This document shows positions 45,534 to 53,898 of a stretch of 64,000 bases of DNA, one piece after another. Source of the DNA: Blastomonas natatoria (GTDB taxonomy: Bacteria; Pseudomonadota; Alphaproteobacteria; Sphingomonadales; Sphingomonadaceae). Position numbers and translations under genes: made by a program. The notes below the pieces were generated by a model. It had not been told where the DNA came from, made no database searches, and saw nothing but the letters and a program-made list of their open reading frames with translations. The first letter of the stretch is position 1. The number at the start of each line of letters is the position of its first letter. The stretch lies in the NCBI RefSeq assembly GCF_003201955.1, contig NZ_QJJM01000008.1, positions 183,681 to 247,680 on the forward strand. The letters run 5' to 3'.

Positions 45534-46331
45534 ATGACTTCCCCCCATATCGTCATTCTCGCGGGCAAGCGCGACGGCAGGCTCGACCCGCTGGCCGAGG
45601 CTGCAGGTGTCACGCACAAGTGCAATGTGCCGATCCAGGGCAAGGCGCTGCTGCAATGGGTGCTGGAAGGCGTCGAGAACGCCTGGCCGCAAAGCCCGAT
45701 CTGGGTTTCGATTCACGATCCTGCGGTCATCGCCGATCTGCCCGCGGTGCAGAAGCTGACAGCCGCGGGCCGGTTGCGGATGAGCGTTTCGCGCGAGGGC
45801 ATTGTCGAAAGCATCGAAGCCGTGATCGAGGAAGCAGGCAATCCGTTTCCGATGCTGATCACCACCGGCGACAATGTGCTGGTGACGGCTGAGGAAATCC
45901 GCTCGATCCACGATTTCGGCATGCGCGAAGGCGCAGGTGCGGTGATCGCGATTGCCGAGAAGTCCAGCATCCTCGCCGAACATCCCGAAGCGCAGCGGCG
46001 TTTCTACGAATTTTCCGACATGGCGATCTCGAACTGCAATGCCTATTGGCTGCGCGATGCCGCATCGTTCCGCGCCGCCGAGGCATTCCGCGCCGGCGGG
46101 CAGTTCATCAAGACCAAGGGACGGATCGCGCAGGCCTTCGGTCTGCTCAATCTGATCCGCTTTCGGCTCGGCTGGTGGAGCGTGGATGGCGCCATGGCCG
46201 CGATTTCGCGCCGCTTTAGGGTCAAGGTGCGGGCACTGCTGCTCAGCGAAGGCGCCTATGCGGTCGATGTCGACAACGAGCGCACCTACAAGATCGCAGA
46301 GATGCTGCTGGCTAAGCGCAAGCCGGTTTGA
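45534..46331 (+). CDS. MobA-like NTP transferase domain protein, atypical
   Basis: 265 residues. The N terminus VILAGKRDGRLDPLAEAAG resembles the nucleotide-binding loop of MobA/GlmU-like transferases, but the classic GGxSxRMG is altered. The following HKCNVPIQGKALLQWVLE and the acidic pair in ITTGDNVLVT are consistent with the fold. The C-terminal half (AQAFGLLNLIRFRLGWWSVDG) looks membrane-facing. Function unknown; a nucleotide-sugar or isoprenoid-type role is only a guess. Confidence 0.72.
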   Translation: MTSPHIVILAGKRDGRLDPLAEAAGVTHKCNVPIQGKALLQWVLEGVENAWPQSPIWVSIHDPAVIADLPAVQKLTAAGRLRMSVSREGIVESIEAVIEEAGNPFPMLITTGDNVLVTAEEIRSIHDFGMREGAGAVIAIAEKSSILAEHPEAQRRFYEFSDMAISNCNAYWLRDAASFRAAEAFRAGGQFIKTKGRIAQAFGLLNLIRFRLGWWSVDGAMAAISRRFRVKVRALLLSEGAYAVDVDNERTYKIAEMLLAKRKPV

Positions 46332-46428
46332 TCGAGCCGGAGGGCGGGGCGCACGAGAACACACTCTCGCCAGGTTGGCCAGATCAGCTGCGCCGCTCAA
46401 CCAGTTGCAGCTCCGCTGAAAGCGTGAC

Positions 46429-47340
46429 CTATTCGGCCGGAACCAGCGCGGGTTCCGCCTTGGCCATTACCGCATCCTGATAGTCGCTTTCGGCGAGCTG
46501 GATGAGGTGGCGGTCATCATGCTTCCAGGGGTGGAAGCCGGGCAGGAAATAGGTCATCCAGGGCAGGATGATCTTGCGCGCCATGCCGGGGTTGCCGAAC
46601 GCATACCAGAACAGCTGTGCCCAGACCTTGGGACCGGTCAGGCCGTCCTGCCGCAGCAGTTCGAGCATGCCGACCGCGCGATGGTGAAGGAAGTTCTTGG
46701 TGACGACCAGCATCACCAGCGACTTGACCTTCCACCGCTGCCAGCGGCTCCAGTCCTTCGTGGCGTGCATCCAGGTGTCGAACGCGACCCCCTTGTGCTC
46801 GATCTCTTCCATCGCGTGCCAGCGCCACAGATCGCGCGAATCGGCATCGGCGGTTTCGAGATGCTTCGGATTGGCGAGCAGCTGCTGCGCGAGGATTGCG
46901 GTAAAATGCTCCAGCGCCATGGTCGAGGCGAGATTGGCGATCTTCGGGCGGCCCTTGGTCAGCGCCAGCGCCTTGTCGACATCTTCCTCGAGCAGCTTCA
47001 CATCATAGCCAGCGTCGACGACGCGGCGATTGAAGGCGACATGCTCGCGGGTGTGGTTGATTTCCTGCTTCACGAAGGCGCGGATTTCGCCGGCCAGGCG
47101 CTCGGACGTGCCTTCGCGGAATTCCTTCACGCTCTCGATGAAGAACGCCTCGCCCTTGGGGAAGGTCACCGACAGGGCATTGTAGAATGCGGTCCCCATG
47201 GGATCGCCGCCCATCCACCAGCGGCGCATCTTGCTGTCGCGGCCGAAGCGGCGATCGCGAATGACCAGCTCCAGATCGGCAGGCGTATGCTTGCGATCAT
47301 GCGTTGAAAAGGATTGCGGAGCGTTCATGGCGAGGTCCAT
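46429..47340 (-). CDS. Predicted metal-dependent hydrolase (PF10118 type)
   Basis: 303 residues. Helical pattern with metal-binding Glu/His pairs: QEINHTREHVAFN, MALEHFTAIL and MEEIEHKGVAFD. These fit the PF10118 family, which is annotated as a metal-dependent hydrolase although the motif set resembles a di-iron protein. An in-frame ATG at 47328 is an alternative start. It is divergent from a TetR gene with only 48 bp between, so it is probably regulated by it. Confidence 0.83.
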   Translation of the reverse strand: MDLAMNAPQSFSTHDRKHTPADLELVIRDRRFGRDSKMRRWWMGGDPMGTAFYNALSVTFPKGEAFFIESVKEFREGTSERLAGEIRAFVKQEINHTREHVAFNRRVVDAGYDVKLLEEDVDKALALTKGRPKIANLASTMALEHFTAILAQQLLANPKHLETADADSRDLWRWHAMEEIEHKGVAFDTWMHATKDWSRWQRWKVKSLVMLVVTKNFLHHRAVGMLELLRQDGLTGPKVWAQLFWYAFGNPGMARKIILPWMTYFLPGFHPWKHDDRHLIQLAESDYQDAVMAKAEPALVPAE

Positions 47341-47388
47341 AATGCGGTGGTGTTGCTTACTCTGATGACAATAAGGTTACTTACATAG

Positions 47389-47985
47389 ATGTCAATAGCC
47401 AAAAGAAGGCTGAGTCCCGAGCAAAGCCGTACCGCTGCGCTGGCTGCTGCGCGGGAACTGCTGATCGAAACCGGACCACAAGCGGTGACGCTGAAGGCGG
47501 TGAGCGGCCGTATCGGGCGCACCCATGCCAATCTGCTCCACCATTTCGGCTCGGCCTCGGGCCTGCAAAAGGCGCTGGCGGAATATCTGGCACAATCGAT
47601 ATGCCAGATGATCGGCGCAGCGGTGATTCGCCTGCGCAATGGCGATGGCACCCCGCGAGACATTGTCGACATGGCGTTCGACGCGTTCGACCGCGAAGGG
47701 GCAGGGGCGCTCGCTTGCTGGATGCTGCTATCGGGCAACGAGGACGCGCTCGACCCGATCGTCGAGGCGATTCACCAGCTGGTCGACGAGCTTGCCGAGC
47801 ATGCGCCAGAGGGCCGCACGCTGCACGAGGACACGCTGTCGCTCTGCACCATGGCGCTGGGCGATGCGCTGATGGGCGCGCAGCTGGCCGGCGCGCTCGG
47901 GCTTGACCGCGACACGGGACGGGCCATCGCGGAAAAGCAGTTGATGGCCTCGCTGCTCAGCTGGCAGGCGGGGCAGACGGTGTGA
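47389..47985 (+). CDS. TetR-family transcriptional regulator
   Basis: 198 residues. The N-terminal DNA-binding HTH is ALAAARELLIETGPQAVTLK with RIGRTHANLLHHFGSASGLQ. The ligand-binding half follows. The 48-bp gap to the divergent hydrolase gene, which has repeated TTACT elements, is the likely operator. The ligand is unknown. Confidence 0.88.
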   Translation: MSIAKRRLSPEQSRTAALAAARELLIETGPQAVTLKAVSGRIGRTHANLLHHFGSASGLQKALAEYLAQSICQMIGAAVIRLRNGDGTPRDIVDMAFDAFDREGAGALACWMLLSGNEDALDPIVEAIHQLVDELAEHAPEGRTLHEDTLSLCTMALGDALMGAQLAGALGLDRDTGRAIAEKQLMASLLSWQAGQTV

Positions 47986-48003
47986 ACTGATCGGGGTGCG
48001 CGA

Positions 48004-48948
48004 TCAGCCGCCCCGCTTGGCGCGCGCGCCGAACCGGCCGTGCTTGCGGAAACGCACCAGATAGTCGCCGATCACCGCCGCCATCGGGGTGGGGGTGATG
48101 CCGAAAGCGTCCAGACCTGCTGCGCCTTCTGCCACGACATTGTCGGTCTGCAGCATCGCCCATTGGTCGCGCGTGATCGGTGCGCCGGGCAGCCAGCCGG
48201 TCAGGCCAGCCATCAGCGAGGAGAGCGAATCGGGCATGTCGACAAAGCTCGGATCCTCGCCGATCTCACGCGCGATGCGGCTGTTGAGTTCGGCCATGCT
48301 GATCGTTTCGGGACCGCCAAGTTCGAATGTCCTGCCGCCGAAGCGGGCCGGATCGGCCAGGCTTTGCGCCACCGCTTCGGCCACGTCATCGACATAGACG
48401 GGCTGGAAGCGCGCCTTGCCGCCAATGATCGGCACGATCGGCAGTGAAGCGATCAGTCCGGCGAAGCGATTGACGAACTGGTCCTCGCGCCCGAACACGA
48501 TCGAGGGGCGCAGGATGGTGGTCTGCGGGAAGGCCGCCTGCACGGCGGCCTCGCCCTCGGCCTTGCTGCGGCCATAGGCGCTTTTCGAGTTCGTATCGGC
48601 ACCGATGGCCGAGACATGGACCAGCGCCTGCACGCCGGCTGCTGCGGCGGCCTGTGCCACGTTTGCTGCGCCCTGATGATGGAAGGCGTCGAAATCGCCC
48701 TTCAGGATACCGACCAGATTGACCACTGCATCCGCTCCATGCACGGCGCGGGCCACGGTCTCGGGCTTGCGGATGTCGGCGGCGATCAGCTGGGTCTGGC
48801 CCAGATTGCCGAGCGGCTTGACGTCCTGCGCGATGCGGATGTTGCGCTGTGCAATGCGCACGCGCGCTCCGGCTGCGGTCAGATGCTGGGTGATGTGCCG
48901 CCCCAGAAAGCCGCCGCCGCCGAAAATGGTGATCAACTTGTCGCGCAT
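48004..48948 (-). CDS. NDUFA9-like NAD(P)-binding protein (atypical SDR)
   Basis: 314 residues. It opens with the dinucleotide motif TIFGGGGFLGRHITQHL and continues with VVNLVGILKGDFDAF and VHVSAIGADTNSKSAYGRSK. This is the complex I 39-kDa subunit (NDUFA9) family pattern, without the usual catalytic Tyr-Lys dehydrogenase pair in standard spacing. Bacterial members are probably NAD(P)-binding assembly or quinone-related proteins. No other complex I gene is near. Confidence 0.88.
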   Translation of the reverse strand: MRDKLITIFGGGGFLGRHITQHLTAAGARVRIAQRNIRIAQDVKPLGNLGQTQLIAADIRKPETVARAVHGADAVVNLVGILKGDFDAFHHQGAANVAQAAAAAGVQALVHVSAIGADTNSKSAYGRSKAEGEAAVQAAFPQTTILRPSIVFGREDQFVNRFAGLIASLPIVPIIGGKARFQPVYVDDVAEAVAQSLADPARFGGRTFELGGPETISMAELNSRIAREIGEDPSFVDMPDSLSSLMAGLTGWLPGAPITRDQWAMLQTDNVVAEGAAGLDAFGITPTPMAAVIGDYLVRFRKHGRFGARAKRGG

Positions 48949-49184
48949 GCTGTTACGTCCCGTGATTCTTGCCGCATCCGCGCTGCGCCGCCTTCAGGCG
49001 GATATTCGCGCGCTGACGCCGTGCGTTCGTGCCATCGCCTTTGCATCACCCGAACGCGCCGCGCAACGCCCCAGTTGCGCTTTTGCGCGTCGGCAGCAGG
49101 CTCCCTGCAAAATTCTTTGAGGAATGTGGCTGCAGGCGGTTGACGGGTGCAAACACTCCGGCTAGAGGCGCGCTCCTACCCCGT

Positions 49185-49271
49185 GCCCAGATGGCGGAAT
49201 TGGTAGACGCACCAGCTTCAGGTGCTGGCGCTCGCAAGGGCGTGGAGGTTCGAGTCCTCTTCTGGGCACCA
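49185..49271 (+). tRNA. tRNA-Leu (anticodon CAG)
   Basis: 87-nt class II tRNA with encoded CCA. The acceptor GCCCAGA pairs with TCTGGGC (49261-49267). The anticodon stem CCAGC/GCTGG encloses loop TTCAGGT, giving anticodon CAG (49219-49221), which reads CUG. The long variable arm GCTCGCAAGGGCGT is present, and the T-loop is TTCGAGT. An integrase gene begins 157 bp downstream, so its 3' end is a likely attachment site. Confidence 0.97.
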
Positions 49272-49427
49272 TTTTTCTTTCCGGACACTTCCGCAAGTGT
49301 CCGGAAAAATCCAAGAAAACAGCCACTTCCGACAAGTTGGGCGTCCATCGGCATCCAGCCGAATTCGTTGAAATTGGCGGTACATGACGGTATATCTGAC
49401 GGTATCAAAACCGACAGAGGTAGCACC

Positions 49428-50672
49428 ATGCTGACCGATCTGGCCGTCCGAAAAGCCGCGCCGCGCGACAAGCCCTACAAGCTCTCTGATGGGGGCGGGC
49501 TGTACCTGCTGGTGACGGCCGCAGGTCAACGATACTGGCGGATGGACTATCGTTTCGGTGAAAAGCGGGCCACTGCGGCACTCGGGGTTTATCCGACCAT
49601 CACCCTGGCCGAGGCGCGAGCCAAGCGACTGGAGATCAAGAAGCAGATCGCCGAGGGGATCAACCCAGCGGCCAAGCGCAAGATCGACAAGATTACCGGG
49701 CCGCTCGCCAATGTGAACAGCTTCAAGGCCGTGGCGGAAGAATGGCTCGACAAGGCCCGACGCGAGGGCCGTGCCGATGTGACTGTGGGCAAGCTGACAT
49801 GGCTGCTCGAATTCGCCTACCCCATGATCGGAGATCGCAAGGTAGGCGAGATCAAGGCTCCCGAATTGCTAGCCGTACTACGCGCGGTTGAGAAGCGCGG
49901 GCATTACGAAACCGCGCGACGGCTGCGCAGCACCTGCGGACAGGTCTTCCGCTATGCCATTGCCACGGGGCGCGCCGACCGCGACGTGTCGGCAGACCTG
50001 CGCGGCGCGCTGATCGTGCCCAAGGTAACGCACCGCGCCGCCATTACCACGCCAAAGGAAACGGGCGCTCTGCTGCGGGCTATCGATGCCTATTCAGGCT
50101 ATCCGGTTACCCATGCGGCGCTGAGGCTAGCCCCCTATGTTTTCGTGCGTCCGGGCGAACTGCGGCAGGCAGAATGGAGCGAGTTCGACTTTACCCGCAA
50201 CACCTGGACCATCGCCGCCGACAAGACAAAGATGCGCGTCGCGCACCGTGTGCCGCTCAGCCGACAAGTGCTCGCCATCCTGGAAGAGCTGCGCGAGATC
50301 ACCGGCAACCGCCGCTATCTGTTCCCCGCCCAAGGCAAGCGCGACCGGCCGATGTGTGAAAACACGATCAACCTCGCGCTGCGGCGGATGGGGTTCGATG
50401 GCACCACGATGACCGCCCACGGATTCCGCGCCATGGCCAGCACGCTGCTGAACGAGCAAGGCCATTGGAACCCCGACGCGATCGAGCGCCAGCTCGGCCA
50501 TGCCGAGACCGACGACGTCCGCCGCGCCTACGCGCGCGGCGAGCACTGGGATGAGCGGATCAGGATGATGCAGAGCTGGGCGGACTATCTCGACCAGCTC
50601 AGGTCCGGTGCAAAGGTGCTGCAAGGCAGCTTCCGCAAGCCATCGGGCGCTGCGAGCGCGTTGCCGGGTTGA
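49428..50672 (+). CDS. P4-type tyrosine integrase
   Basis: 414 residues. The N-terminal DUF4102 arm-binding domain (MLTDLAVRKAAPRDKPYKLS, DGGGLYLLVTAAGQRYWRM) is followed by the SAM-like core-binding domain and the catalytic domain. The catalytic Arg is in FVRPGELRQAEWSEF, the HxxR is in TAHGFRAM, the second His is in QLGHAETDD, and the tyrosine is in VRRAYARGEHW. It is downstream of tRNA-Leu in the same direction, the classic arrangement of a genomic island. ATG 49428 has AGAGG upstream. It is intact. Confidence 0.95.
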   Translation: MLTDLAVRKAAPRDKPYKLSDGGGLYLLVTAAGQRYWRMDYRFGEKRATAALGVYPTITLAEARAKRLEIKKQIAEGINPAAKRKIDKITGPLANVNSFKAVAEEWLDKARREGRADVTVGKLTWLLEFAYPMIGDRKVGEIKAPELLAVLRAVEKRGHYETARRLRSTCGQVFRYAIATGRADRDVSADLRGALIVPKVTHRAAITTPKETGALLRAIDAYSGYPVTHAALRLAPYVFVRPGELRQAEWSEFDFTRNTWTIAADKTKMRVAHRVPLSRQVLAILEELREITGNRRYLFPAQGKRDRPMCENTINLALRRMGFDGTTMTAHGFRAMASTLLNEQGHWNPDAIERQLGHAETDDVRRAYARGEHWDERIRMMQSWADYLDQLRSGAKVLQGSFRKPSGAASALPG

Positions 50673-50708
50673 TCCTGCTGCACCGCTCAGGATCTGTCAC
50701 CAATCTGT

Positions 50709-51038
50709 TCAGCTGGCGATTTCCGCATCAAGGTAGGCCTCGACGCGCCGCATACCTGCGAGGCCATCTGCCAGCATGAGATCGAGCGCGCAGGCCCCAT
50801 CAAAGGCCTCGTTAGGTGCAGCAATCCACCGCGCGGCTCTATCGCTGTCAGCGAATATGCATCGTAATGCGCGATGAATGCCGAGCAGCGCTGCAGCCCG
50901 CCCTTCGCCGTTGAGAAGCCGCTCGGCTGCTTCATCTTGAACGCCCCAGCGCGCGACCAATGCAGCGGCCGTCCGCGTCATGGCCAGTATTTCTTCATCG
51001 TCGTATTGAGCGCTGGCGATCGACATGGACAGATCCAC
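50709..51038 (-). CDS. MbcA/ParS/Xre-type antitoxin (DUF2384), orphan
   Basis: 109 residues. The C-terminal DUF2384 domain is clear: GRAAALLGIHRALRCIFADS, then AARWIAAPNEAFDGACALDL and MLADGLAGMRRVEAYLD. A helix-turn-helix-like region precedes it (VARWGVQDEAAERLL). Such antitoxins normally pair with a RES-domain toxin encoded next to them. Here the gene ends against the convergent integrase and its upstream neighbour is hipB, so no RES toxin is present. GTG 51038 and ATG 51026 are both possible starts. Confidence 0.78.
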   Translation of the reverse strand: MDLSMSIASAQYDDEEILAMTRTAAALVARWGVQDEAAERLLNGEGRAAALLGIHRALRCIFADSDRAARWIAAPNEAFDGACALDLMLADGLAGMRRVEAYLDAEIAS

Positions 51039-51091
51039 TGACTTCGACGCCCCCTCGATAGCATGGAACGTCCGTTCAGACCACCAGCCAA

Positions 51092-51207
51092 CTTACCGAT
51101 CGGTAAGAATTTTTGGATAAGCGTCGATATCAAAGCGCAGCCTTCCCGATCGGGAAGAAATGCTCTTGAAACTCTACAGCGCATATGAGAACTTCCCGCT
51201 CGGTAAG
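51092..51207 (+). promoter_or_regulatory. Three phased 16-bp operator palindromes upstream of hipBA
   Basis: CTTACCGATCGGTAAG (51092-51107) and CTTCCCGATCGGGAAG (51142-51157) are perfect palindromes. CTTCCCGCTCGGTAAG (51192-51207) is a near-perfect third copy. The starts are exactly 50 bp apart. The third lies 6 bp before the hipB ATG, where bound repressor would also block ribosome access. HipB proteins autoregulate through palindromes of this type; binding here is inferred. Confidence 0.85.
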
Positions 51208-51213
51208 AATGAC

Positions 51214-51429
51214 ATGATCGACAACGCAACCCAATTCGGCGCAGCCGTCGCCACGGCCCGCAAGGCCCTTGGCCTTACCCAGCGGGAACTGGCGCTCGTC
51301 ATCAACAGCGGCGAACGCTTCATTGTCGACCTGGAAGCAGGAAAGCCCACCGCCCAACTCGGCAAGGCACTCGCCGCAGCCAAGGCAGTCGGCCTGCGGC
51401 TCACCGCAACCGGCATTTCGCAGGCCTGA
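51214..51429 (+). CDS. hipB: HipB-like XRE antitoxin/repressor
   Basis: 71 residues. The HTH is FGAAVATARKALGLTQRELA, followed by INSGERFIVDLEAGKP and a short tail (LAAAKAVGLRLTATGISQA). It neutralises HipA and represses the operon. It lies 2 bp before the hipA GTG, in the usual hipB-hipA order. ATG 51214 follows the operator array; the longer in-frame ATG at 51160 would overlap the second and third operators' region and is less likely. Confidence 0.88.
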   Translation: MIDNATQFGAAVATARKALGLTQRELALVINSGERFIVDLEAGKPTAQLGKALAAAKAVGLRLTATGISQA

Positions 51430-51431
51430 CG

Positions 51432-52739
51432 GTGGACCTTCCGGTTCACTTCGAAGACCGCCTAGTTGCCACGATCAGCGCCGATGCGCAGGCAACCCGC
51501 CTTGCCTATGCGGATGCCTGGAATTCATCCGCTGACAGCTTCCCGATCTCGCTGGCCATGCCGATCCGGCCAGAGCCCTATCAGGGAGAACAGGTCCTTC
51601 CCTGGCTCATGAACCTTCTGCCGGAGGGCGAACCGCTTCGCGCCATGACACGCGCGTTAGGCGCTGCACCGGAGGACGCACTCGGTCTGATCGCGCAGAC
51701 CGGCAACGATCTGGCTGGCGCGCTCAGCATCGCGCCCCAGCAACCGCGCGGCGAGCCCGGCTATCGTCCGATCCCGGATGCCAGTGCACTGGAACGGATC
51801 ATCGAGGAACTGCCCGCGCGGCCATTCCTGGTGGGCGAAGACGGCGTCTCGATGAGTCTTGCCGGCGCACAGGAAAAGCTGCCGGTTGCGGTCATCGACG
51901 GTCAGATCGCCGTGCCGATCAATGGCGCGCCATCGACGCACATCCTCAAGCCCGACAATCCACGCCTGCTGGGCAGCGTCCAGAATGAAGCGCTGTGCAT
52001 GGTTCTCGCCCGTCGCACCGGTCTCAACGTCGCGCCCGTGACGACGGGCGTTGCAGGGGAACGCAGCTACCTGCTGGTCGAGCGCTATGACCGGGCGGGC
52101 GCTGGCAACAACGTGCGCCGCCTGCATCAGGAGGATTTCTGCCAGGCCCTCGGTCGGCCGCCTGCCGCCAAGTACGAGTTCAACGGCACCGGCACGCGCG
52201 GCCCCTCGATCGCCGACATGTTCGTCCTCGTCCGCGAGCATATGACCGCGCGCGACATCACCCGGCTGCTCGACGCCGTGATCTTCAATATCGCTATCGG
52301 TAACGTCGACTCGCACGCCAAGAACTACTCGATCCTGCTCGGCCCGGGCGCGCCGCAGCTTGCCCCGCTCTACGACCTGATGTCCGGCCTCGCCTGGGCG
52401 AACATCACACAAAACCACGCGCAGGCGATCGGTGGCCAACGCCGAGGCCGCCACGTCCACGGCCGCCACTGGCGGCGGATGGCCGAAGCCGCAGGCCTCG
52501 CAGCGCGGGGAACGGTGCAGCGGGTGGAGCAGGTGACGGCACGGTTGCTGCGCGAACTGCCCGCAGCGGTCGAGGAGGTGACAGCAATGCCAGCAGGTCC
52601 ATCGATACTGGAGGTCTTCGCAAAGGAAATCGAGGAACGAGCAGCCGAGGTCCAAGCGCACGCTGGACAAGAGAGAGTGCCCGATGTCGAAGAGATGCAG
52701 CAACCGGAAGTCAATCCATCGGCGACTGCCTATGAGTGA
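51432..52739 (+). CDS. hipA: HipA-family Ser/Thr kinase toxin
   Basis: 435 residues, GTG start. The N-subdomain segment (YQGEQVLPWLMNLLPEGEPL) and the P-loop-like SLAGAQEKL (about 142-150) are present. THILKPDN is in the activation region. The catalytic loop GNVDSHAKNYSIL carries Asp293, His295 and Lys297, and LYDLMSG carries the metal-binding Asp315. HipA toxins phosphorylate glutamyl-tRNA synthetase or other targets and induce persistence. All core residues are intact, so it should be active. The tail after residue 395 is longer and acidic. Confidence 0.93.
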   Translation: MDLPVHFEDRLVATISADAQATRLAYADAWNSSADSFPISLAMPIRPEPYQGEQVLPWLMNLLPEGEPLRAMTRALGAAPEDALGLIAQTGNDLAGALSIAPQQPRGEPGYRPIPDASALERIIEELPARPFLVGEDGVSMSLAGAQEKLPVAVIDGQIAVPINGAPSTHILKPDNPRLLGSVQNEALCMVLARRTGLNVAPVTTGVAGERSYLLVERYDRAGAGNNVRRLHQEDFCQALGRPPAAKYEFNGTGTRGPSIADMFVLVREHMTARDITRLLDAVIFNIAIGNVDSHAKNYSILLGPGAPQLAPLYDLMSGLAWANITQNHAQAIGGQRRGRHVHGRHWRRMAEAAGLAARGTVQRVEQVTARLLRELPAAVEEVTAMPAGPSILEVFAKEIEERAAEVQAHAGQERVPDVEEMQQPEVNPSATAYE

Positions 52740-52791
52740 GAAGCACAGACCGAACCTGGTCAGCGCGCAGCAAACTCGATAGCATGCGTTC

Positions 52792-52863
52792 ATGGCGGAA
52801 GCGTGGACCGATCTCGAAATAGACCTGATCGTCGCAGATTACTTTGCGATGTTGATCGAAGAG
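52792..52863 (+). pseudogene. 5' stub of a gene cut by the IS3 element
   Basis: ATG 52792 begins MAEAWTDLEIDLIVADYFAM, which from memory matches the N terminus of a family of accessory-region proteins (some annotated with DUF3883). The frame runs straight into the IS3 left end at 52865 and stops at 52900-52902. Only about 24 native codons remain; the rest of the gene is not recognisable after the IS. Confidence 0.6.
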
Positions 52864-52917
52864 TTGAACCGCGCCGGGATTGCCGGAGGCCCTAACTCCT
52901 GAGAGAAAGGGCCTACG

Positions 52918-53229
52918 ATGAGTAAGACAACCAACAAATTCGCGCCTGAGGTTCGCGCACGTGCGGTCCGGATGGTCCTGGATCATGAAGGCGATCGTCC
53001 ATCACGATGGGCAGCGATTGTTTCGATCGCAGCGAAGATCGGCTGCGTTCCGCAGACGCTTCATGAGTGGGTGAAGAAGGCTGAGGTAGATAGCGGCAAG
53101 CGCGCCGGTGTGCCGACCGAGATGGCTGATCGCCTCAAGGCGCTCGAGTGCGAGAACCGTGAGCTACGCCAGGCCAACGAGATTTTGCGCAAGGCGTCGG
53201 CATATTTTGCCAGGGCGGAGCGAGCCTGA
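52918..53229 (+). CDS. IS3-family transposase OrfA
   Basis: 103 residues. The HTH_Tnp_1 part is [20 protein letters not shown] and [21 protein letters not shown] leucine-zipper-like end follows ([19 protein letters not shown]). It binds the terminal repeats and is normally joined to OrfB by frameshifting. It is intact, but its partner is truncated, so the element cannot move by itself. The usual FKR end of OrfA is replaced by ARAERA. Confidence 0.92.
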   Translation: MSKTTNKFAPEVRARAVRMVLDHEGDRPSRWAAIVSIAAKIGCVPQTLHEWVKKAEVDSGKRAGVPTEMADRLKALECENRELRQANEILRKASAYFARAERA

Positions 53230-53251
53230 TCCCTTGGCGCCCGTTTCGGAG

Positions 53252-53656
53252 ATGACTGCCTTCATTGACGAGCATCGTGAGGTTTATGGGGTCGAGCCGA
53301 TCTGCCGGGTTCTGCCGATCCCTCCATCCACCTATCATGAGCGTGTCGCTCAGCGACGAGATCCAGGAAGGCTATCGGATCGTGCTCGGCGCGATCGGGA
53401 TCTGAAGCCCGAGGTGCTGCGCGTCTTTGCCGAGAACTTCGGTGTTTACGGGGTGCGTAAAGTCTGGCGGCAGATGAACCGCGAGGGTTTCGCCGTCGCG
53501 CGTTGCACCATCGAGCGGCTGATGCGTGACCTGGGGTTGCAAGGTGTCATCCGCGGCAAGCCGGTGCGCACGACGATCAGCGACAAATCCGCACCTTGCC
53601 CGCTCGACCAAGTGAACCGGCAGTTCCATGCGCCGGCGCCCAACATGCTTTGGGTG
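53252..53656 (+). pseudogene. Truncated IS3-family transposase OrfB
   Basis: The reading begins at ATG 53252 (MTAFIDEHREVYGVEPICRV). It continues through the HTH_21 region (FGVYGVRKVWRQMNREG, RCTIERLMRDLGLQGVIRGK) to APNMLWV and then loses homology. The rve DDE catalytic domain is missing. The frame relative to OrfA is +1, not the -1 typical of IS3 elements, so a small indel also separates the two. Confidence 0.88.
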
Positions 53657-53898
53657 CACGTCGAACTTTCACCTCGGTCGGCAGGGTCACCAATTACTGC
53701 CGTTCACCTGTCCACCCAGCTAGGGTCATGAGCGTGGCCCACGCAGGATCCTGATACCCGCCGGGCAGCATCAATGGACTTCTCGCCAAAAGCTGCACTT
53801 CTCGTTCCGACCCCAATGCTGTCATTGGGCAGTGGTCAACGCCGCGATCTCTTCCGGAATACAGGTGGGGCAAGTGCGTAATAGAGGCCTTGCCAGCT

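Larger units (their letters stand above)
52865..53656 (+). mobile_element. Truncated IS3-family insertion sequence
   Basis: A left terminal repeat starting TGAACCGCGCCGGGATTGCC lies at 52865, before orfA and the first half of orfB. The orfB homology stops abruptly at about 53656, right after NMLWV, before the DDE residues. No right inverted repeat was found downstream, so the element has lost its right end. The 240 bp after it, up to 53898, hold nothing recognisable. Confidence 0.85.

Noticed and set aside
51092..51207. Possible CRISPR-like array (three repeats with equal spacing)
   Set aside because: Only three palindromic units, no longer direct repeat, no cas genes, and placement at the hipB start fits operators better.
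53656..53898. Remainder of the gene interrupted by the IS3 element
   Set aside because: No reading frame in this stretch continues the stub at 52792 or resembles a conserved protein.
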